From: Myxococcales bacterium
GTDB lineage: Bacteria; Myxococcota_A; UBA9042; PHBI01; JAAZYN01
Assembly (NCBI GenBank): GCA_014239625.1
Contig: JAAZYN010000232.1
Coordinates: 1-6,137 of the forward strand
DNA: 6,137 bases
Direction: 5' to 3'
Within the stretch, counting starts at the first letter, position 1; the number at the start of each line of letters is the position of its first letter. Under the pieces are notes generated by a model that saw only the letters and a list, made by a program, of their open reading frames with translations, was not told where the DNA came from and searched no databases. The position numbers and the translations under genes are program-made. Of the stretch, positions 1-6,137 are shown piece after piece.

Positions 1-192
1 GCTGCAGAGTCGGCGCCCTCGAGCTTTACAAGCCGACGCGGCCTGGGCCAAGCCGACGTTGACCAGAGGGGGCCTCCCACCACCGGGGTATTCGTACTTG
101 TCGATACAGTGGATCTCGTAATCACTGACCTTGCTGCCATCCGACAAGACCACCTTCTTGCGCTTACGTATCTTAGACATGCCGCCCGGGCA
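1..192 (-). other. Start of FGE-sulfatase (SUMF1/PvdO-like) domain, truncated by window
   Basis: From about residue 990 the protein reads ACPGGM, a basic stretch, YEIHCIDKYEYPGGG (1014-1028), PPLVNVGLAQAASAC and ARGRRLCS (1046-1053). This matches the opening of the formylglycine-generating-enzyme-like fold, whose usual pattern is IDRYEYP, then P-x-V-x-V, then EA...C...GKRLCTE. Family members include sulfatase-activating enzymes, EgtB/PvdO-type proteins and non-catalytic ectodomains of bacterial kinases. The part that carries the copper-binding active-site cysteines in true FGE enzymes lies outside the window, so catalysis cannot be judged. The domain is predicted to be periplasmic. Confidence 0.75.
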
Positions 193-3159
193 GGCGTAGT
201 GCTTGGGGTTGGTGGGCTTGTAAGATGATGCCAGGGGCTTGCTGCGGCCAGCATCGCCCCCCTTGGGAGGTCGCTCCGTCTCGCCCGGCGCGGGTCGCTC
301 GACCTTGCTGGTGGACGCGGGTTCGACCTTCGCGGCAGTGGGTTGTACGGCCTTGGCGGCGACCACGGCGGGTCCGTCACCGGCCCTCGCCGCCGACCCT
401 CGCTCAGCGCCTGGAGGCCCCCCCTCCGAGCCAGCGCCCGACGGCCCCGCTCCCGACGGCGTGGCCCCAGCACCGGCGACCGGTTCAGCCGTCGAAGAGG
501 CGACCTCACTGGCAGGCTCTGCCGTCGATCTCGGCGGAGGGACGTCCCCTCGGGGCGACCCGCTGGACGAGGACCCACCGGTGTCCGCAGAGCCGGCCTC
601 CACGCCCACGCCCACGCGTTGGCCGCCAGATGCTTCAGTCGCCGCCGGAGGACCGGCCCCCCCCGCGACGGCGGCGGGTTTCGGAGGCTCCCCCTCCCCT
701 CCCATGAGGTCGGCCAGAACCACCGCGCCCAAGACAAGCGCCGCTCCCACCAGGGCGATGGCGACGTACACCATGGAGCTGCGACGCCGCCGAACGGTCA
801 CGGGTCGCGGTAGGTTCGAGCGCGAGCTGGGCCGCTTGATGATGGGTCGCGATACGGTGCTCGGCTCCGCGATCTTGGCCCCGCTCAGCGAGCGGCGCCG
901 GGGGCGCATGGCCCGCGCCATCTTGGCGCCCTCCAAGCCAGCCCCTGCGGCCCCCGCTGCAGCGCGCTGGGTGAGCGCCATCTGCTCTTCGGCCACGCTG
1001 CTCGGGATCGACTGACCCGCATCGCTCCGTCCTGCTGAGGTGCCAACGTCGTCGTAGATGTCGAGGACCGAGTCCTGCCCGACATCGAGCACCGAGTCGT
1101 CGATCGCTGCCAGTAGCACCGACTCGGGAGACGACGACCCCTCAGCGAAGCCGAGGATGAGACCGTCGACCAGCTCGACGTTGCTTTGGCTCACCTTCAT
1201 CGAGTCGGCGGTGGCTCGATGTGCATCCGAAGCTGCGGGCTCCACGCGACCACGCGACGCCGCCGCGGTGGTCAGGTTGGTGGTGTCGGCCCTCGAGCTG
1301 CTCGCGGCATCCTCCGCGGGACCAGGGCTGGCCTGACGCGAGCGCTTCGCGTCGTTGTTGGTCTGCAGCTCGGACACGATCTCGTCGATCTCGGCGACCT
1401 CGATGAGAGCGCTGTCGCCCAGCAGCACGGCGCTGTTGTCCTCCGTCGACACCCGCATGCCCGCCGGCGCCACGGTCACCGGTTCGGTGTCGTAGCGGCG
1501 GTTGCCGTCCGCTCGAGCCCCCTGAAGCGCGGCGTCGATCAGGATCTGACCGGCGGGCACCTCAGCGTTTGTATCGCTCGGCAGCTGGACCATAGCGAGC
1601 CCGGTGATAGTGTCTCCCGCAGATGATCCGGTGACGCCGTCACCATCGTCAGACGAGCCGACGACCTCGAGGCCAGTCGAGGTGTCTCCGTCGACCGGCG
1701 ACACCTCCTGAGCAGCGGCGACCTGGGCCGCCATGGCGTCGATCTCGGCGACCTCGATGAGCGATGAGTTCCCCAGCTCGATGGCGACCGATCCGGCGCT
1801 CTCCTCATGGATAACCGCTTCGGCTTCGGCGTTTTTGCGGGCGGCCAGAATCTCGGCCGCTGCGCGAATCTCCTCCACCTCGATGAGAGACGAGTCACCA
1901 AGCTCTATCGCGTCATCAAAACCCTCGTCAGCGGGGATGCCCTCGACGCCTATCGCTCGCTTCTCAGAGGCCGGCTGCTGAGGAGAGCCACCGAGCGCCT
2001 CGATGACGTTGTCGACAACGTCGAGGATCGCCGAATCACCGAGCTCCAAGACCTCGCGCCCGGGGTCATCCATCGTGTCGTCAGGGTCCGCAACCTGTTC
2101 GAAGGTGCTGGTGGCCCGCCCGTCGCCAAATCCGTCATCGCCACTGCCGGTGTCGGTGTCGGTGGCGGCGCCGGTATCGGTGTCAGTGCCGGTGTCGACC
2201 GCGATGGTCTCGAGACCTGCGACCCTGCGGAAGTCGCCGAGGGTGACATCCTGCCCCGCTGATGCCGCGCTGAGGTGCTCGACCTTGGCCAGCTCTTCGG
2301 GCGACAGCCCCACGAGCGCGTCGCTCATCGTGGCGTCGGCCAGGGACTCCAACGAGCGATCGGACGCGGGCGCCAGATCCAGCGGCAAGTTCAACTTCAC
2401 CAGGACCGGGTGAACCTCGCGCCAGAACGTCCGGGCGTCCGGATAGCGGGCGAAGGCGCTGCTGCTGGTCGCCCGCTCAAAGACGTCATCGAGCTCCTCG
2501 GGCACCTGAGCGCCCTGCGCCAGCAGGGGGATGCCCCCTTCGGCCGGTCGGCGGAGCACGAGCAAGGCCATCATCAGCCCCATCCCGTGGACATCGGCAG
2601 AGGGCGCCTCGCGCCACCCCGCCGTCCGCTGCTCAGGCGCCAACCAAGACGCCTGCCGCGCGGGCAGCTCACCATCGCGGATCGACTCCGCTCCCATCAA
2701 GAACCACGGGTCGGTCAGGGTGACGCGACCGGAGCCGTCCACGAACACGTTGGTCGGTTTGAGGTTGCCGTGCACGCCGATCTGGTGGATCCAGGCCATC
2801 GCTTCAACGACCTGCTCCAACAGTGCCACGGTGCTGGCCGTGTCCGCCGGCGCTCGCGCGCCGATCCAGTCCCGCAGGGGCTCCGCCGCGACCCGATCAG
2901 AGACGATGTAGACGCGCTCTGGGGCCACGACGACGTCTCTCAGCTGGGCGATGTTGTCGTGGACGAAGGCCCTGGCGCGCTGGATGCGCAGCACGTTGGC
3001 AGCGCGCAGCTCATCGACGAACAGAGCCGGGTGGAGCACTTTGACCACCACCTCGTCCGACAGCCGCTGGTCCAGCGCGGCATATGCGACTCCGGTCGGG
3101 CCTCGGCCGAGCTCGGTGATGAGCTCGTAGCGACCGTCCAGGACACGCCCAGAGGCCAT
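1..3159 (-). CDS. Transmembrane Ser/Thr kinase-like (possible pseudokinase) protein with C-terminal FGE-sulfatase domain, 3' end cut off by window
   Basis: Reading from ATG at 3159, the frame is open for 1053 codons and runs off the window at base 1, so the C-terminus is missing. Order of parts: kinase fold (about 11-253), Asp/Thr-rich tract (322-338), acidic region with LGDS-type repeats (372-704), basic stretch (752-795), one membrane helix (796-816), a Pro/Ala/Gly/Ser-rich linker (about 820-985) and the start of an FGE-sulfatase domain (about 990 onward). Basic residues just before the helix suggest the kinase part is cytoplasmic and the C-terminal domain faces the periplasm. The start gives MASGRVLDGRYEL, typical of bacterial kinases of this class, but no good Shine-Dalgarno precedes it. 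A TTG at 3186, with GAGG 10 bases upstream (3197-3200), would add nine residues. Kinase plus FGE-domain fusions are known in bacteria (Chlamydia Pkn1 type). Substrate and role are unknown. The gene lies 126 bases downstream of clpA on the same strand. Confidence 0.9.
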   Translation of the reverse strand, partial: MASGRVLDGRYELITELGRGPTGVAYAALDQRLSDEVVVKVLHPALFVDELRAANVLRIQRARAFVHDNIAQLRDVVVAPERVYIVSDRVAAEPLRDWIGARAPADTASTVALLEQVVEAMAWIHQIGVHGNLKPTNVFVDGSGRVTLTDPWFLMGAESIRDGELPARQASWLAPEQRTAGWREAPSADVHGMGLMMALLVLRRPAEGGIPLLAQGAQVPEELDDVFERATSSSAFARYPDARTFWREVHPVLVKLNLPLDLAPASDRSLESLADATMSDALVGLSPEELAKVEHLSAASAGQDVTLGDFRRVAGLETIAVDTGTDTDTGAATDTDTGSGDDGFGDGRATSTFEQVADPDDTMDDPGREVLELGDSAILDVVDNVIEALGGSPQQPASEKRAIGVEGIPADEGFDDAIELGDSSLIEVEEIRAAAEILAARKNAEAEAVIHEESAGSVAIELGNSSLIEVAEIDAMAAQVAAAQEVSPVDGDTSTGLEVVGSSDDGDGVTGSSAGDTITGLAMVQLPSDTNAEVPAGQILIDAALQGARADGNRRYDTEPVTVAPAGMRVSTEDNSAVLLGDSALIEVAEIDEIVSELQTNNDAKRSRQASPGPAEDAASSSRADTTNLTTAAASRGRVEPAASDAHRATADSMKVSQSNVELVDGLILGFAEGSSSPESVLLAAIDDSVLDVGQDSVLDIYDDVGTSAGRSDAGQSIPSSVAEEQMALTQRAAAGAAGAGLEGAKMARAMRPRRRSLSGAKIAEPSTVSRPIIKRPSSRSNLPRPVTVRRRRSSMVYVAIALVGAALVLGAVVLADLMGGEGEPPKPAAVAGGAGPPAATEASGGQRVGVGVEAGSADTGGSSSSGSPRGDVPPPRSTAEPASEVASSTAEPVAGAGATPSGAGPSGAGSEGGPPGAERGSAARAGDGPAVVAAKAVQPTAAKVEPASTSKVERPAPGETERPPKGGDAGRSKPLASSYKPTNPKHYACPGGMSKIRKRKKVVLSDGSKVSDYEIHCIDKYEYPGGGRPPLVNVGLAQAASACKARGRRLCS
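712..906 (-). other. Basic juxtamembrane segment and single transmembrane helix
   Basis: Residues 752-795 of the kinase-like protein are strongly basic and serine-rich, starting RPRRRSLSG and ending VRRRRSS. They run directly into a hydrophobic stretch, VYVAIALVGAALVLGAVVLA, at about 797-816. One helix of about 20 residues with positive charge on its N-terminal side predicts N-in/C-out topology. The RRRS and RRRRSS sequences resemble sites favoured by basophilic kinases, which is suggestive only. Confidence 0.85.
1048..2046 (-). repeat. Recurring LGDSxLIEV-type acidic motif in the kinase-like protein
   Basis: A short motif recurs in the acidic middle of the protein: ELGDSAILDVVDN (372-384), ELGDSSLIEVEEI (419-431), ELGNSSLIEVAEID (461-474) and LLGDSALIEVAEID (579-592). 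A shorter double form, DDSVLDVGQDSVLDIYDD, sits at 687-704. The pattern is roughly [EL]-L-G-[DN]-S-[SA]-[LI]-[LI]-[ED]-V followed by acidic residues. Spacing is irregular (47, 42, 118 and about 108 residues), so this is not a tandem repeat but a set of similar islands in low-complexity sequence. At DNA level the plus-strand string ctcggcgacctcgatgag appears near both 1391 and 1744. No named domain is recognised. The islands may be binding motifs or serine phosphorylation sites. Confidence 0.75.
2146..2196 (-). repeat. Low-complexity Asp/Thr/Gly repeat tract
   Basis: Residues 322-338 of the kinase-like protein read DTGTDTDTGAATDTDTG, encoded by near-repeats of GACACC and GGC codons. It lies between the kinase domain and the first LGDS-type motif and is followed by more Gly/Asp residues (GDDGFGDG). 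It is probably a flexible linker that could change length by slippage. It resembles calcium-binding Asp-rich repeats only superficially, and its predicted cytoplasmic position argues against that role. Confidence 0.6.
2401..3129 (-). other. Protein kinase-like domain with altered catalytic motifs
   Basis: This domain spans residues 11-253 of the long minus-strand protein. Kinase landmarks appear in the right order: glycine loop GRGPTGVAY (18-26), the ATP-binding lysine K40 in VVVKVL, HDNI (67-70), the catalytic-loop equivalent HGNLKPTN (130-137), the Mg-binding segment TDPW (149-152), APE (174-176), DVHGMG (189-194) and RYPDA (238-242). The aspartate of HRD, normally the catalytic base, is asparagine (N132), and DFG reads DPW, although D150 itself remains. 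The helix-C glutamate is not obvious; by eye its place is taken by I59 or R58. The fold and nucleotide-binding residues are therefore largely kept while the phosphotransfer site is degraded. The fold assignment is secure. Loss of activity is an inference, because some kinases with unusual loops retain activity. Confidence 0.85.
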
Positions 3160-3250
3160 GCACCAGGCTTGATTGTTCGCGCTCAACTCAGACGGACCTC
3201 GCGCACAAGACGTCGTAAAGACCGATCGGCGAGGCAAAGTAACAAAGCGA

Positions 3251-3272
3251 CCATACTCCGGCAAGAGTAGGG
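3251..3272 (-). terminator. Weak hairpin between clpA and the kinase-like gene, possible terminator
   Basis: Read on the minus strand, CCCTACTC, the loop TTGCCG and GAGTATGG form a stem with seven of eight positions paired. It starts 13 bases after the clpA stop codon. A T-rich but interrupted stretch (CGCTTTGTTACTTTG) follows. The stem is short and has a mismatch, and the T-run is broken, so if it terminates clpSA transcription it probably does so only partly. Confidence 0.25.
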
Positions 3273-3285
3273 CTCCAGCCACCTG

Positions 3286-5625
<2,340 letters not shown>

Positions 5626-5630
5626 TTTCG

Positions 5631-5972
<342 letters not shown>

Positions 5973-6137
5973 TATCTACGTTGCCTCCTGATGCGACCCC
6001 ATCCTTGTGGGACCCGAATCACACCTTGGCCGAGGTCAAGCGCTGGCCGCCCTAATCCGGATGTTACATGGCCCTTCGGCTGAAACCGGCGGATCCGCAG
6101 CGCTGACGGGTGCGACCTCGCTGCGGCGGGCTCGACG
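5973..6137. other. Region upstream of clpS without a supported gene
   Basis: These 165 bases hold no recognisable gene. On the minus strand one frame is open from the window edge to the TAG at 5976-5978, but its translation (basic, Gly/Pro-rich) resembles nothing known; the other two frames stop earlier. On the plus strand an ATG at 6061 stays open to the edge for 25 codons with no ribosome binding site, so a divergent gene start cannot be excluded. The stretch contains a 10-base palindrome, GCGGATCCGC (6089-6098), and a short hairpin, CCCA-TCCTTG-TGGG (5999-6012 or thereabouts). A TTGACC (minus strand, near 6038-6043) resembles a -35 box, but no -10 box lies at the right distance. The clpSA promoter is probably here but was not identified. 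Confidence 0.4.
5984..5989 (-). promoter_or_regulatory. Ribosome binding site of clpS
   Basis: AGGAGG on the minus strand is a perfect Shine-Dalgarno core, with 11 bases between it and the GTG at 5972. The spacing is a little longer than ideal, but no other start codon in the clpS frame is available after the in-frame TAG, so it supports the GTG start. Confidence 0.7.

Noticed and set aside
601..620. Short cgccca repeats as a possible repeat element
   Set aside because: Only about three hexamer copies. They encode Val-Gly pairs within the low-complexity linker of the long protein, and are explained by its composition.
239..1015. A 258-codon plus-strand frame rich in Pro, Ala and Ser
   Set aside because: It is antisense to the linker and membrane helix of the long minus-strand protein. 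Its composition reflects the high GC content.
2275..3270. A 331-codon open frame on the plus strand
   Set aside because: It is antisense to the kinase-like domain, whose motifs are clear on the minus strand. The plus-strand product is Arg/Gln/His-rich with no recognisable motif.
6030..6045. TTGACC on the minus strand as a clpS -35 promoter box
   Set aside because: The sequence 17 bases downstream is GC-rich and does not resemble a -10 element, so a promoter cannot be claimed.

Overview
The window looks like a stretch of chromosome from a high-GC, Gram-negative, probably myxobacteria-like (Myxococcota/deltaproteobacterial) organism. This rests on three things: the strong G/C preference at third codon positions, the proteobacterial clpS-clpA gene pair, and a large kinase-type protein with an extracytoplasmic sulfatase-modifying-factor-like domain. 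The lineage is an inference; no marker gene in the window fixes it.

All supported genes lie on the minus strand and read right to left. From right to left they are: a 165-base stretch upstream of clpS with no recognisable gene; clpS (adaptor of the N-degron pathway, GTG start); clpA (Hsp100/Clp unfoldase), starting 5 bases after the clpS stop; a 126-base intergenic gap with a weak hairpin; and one very long reading frame starting at 3159 that is still open at base 1.

The long frame gives 1053 residues without a stop. It contains an N-terminal Ser/Thr-kinase fold (about residues 11-253) with altered catalytic motifs (HGN for HRD, DPW for DFG). This is followed by a long acidic segment with a recurring LGDSxLIEV-type motif, a basic juxtamembrane stretch, one membrane helix (about 796-816), a Pro/Ala/Gly/Ser-rich linker, and the beginning of an FGE-sulfatase (SUMF1/PvdO-like) domain that is cut off by the window edge.

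ClpS and ClpA work together: ClpS binds proteins with destabilising N-terminal residues and hands them to the ClpA hexamer, which unfolds them into the ClpP peptidase (not in this window). The kinase-like protein is a separate, probably inner-membrane, signalling or scaffold protein. Nothing in the sequence shows a functional link to ClpSA beyond adjacency and shared direction. The most unusual material is in this protein: the degenerate kinase site and the short acidic motif repeats.
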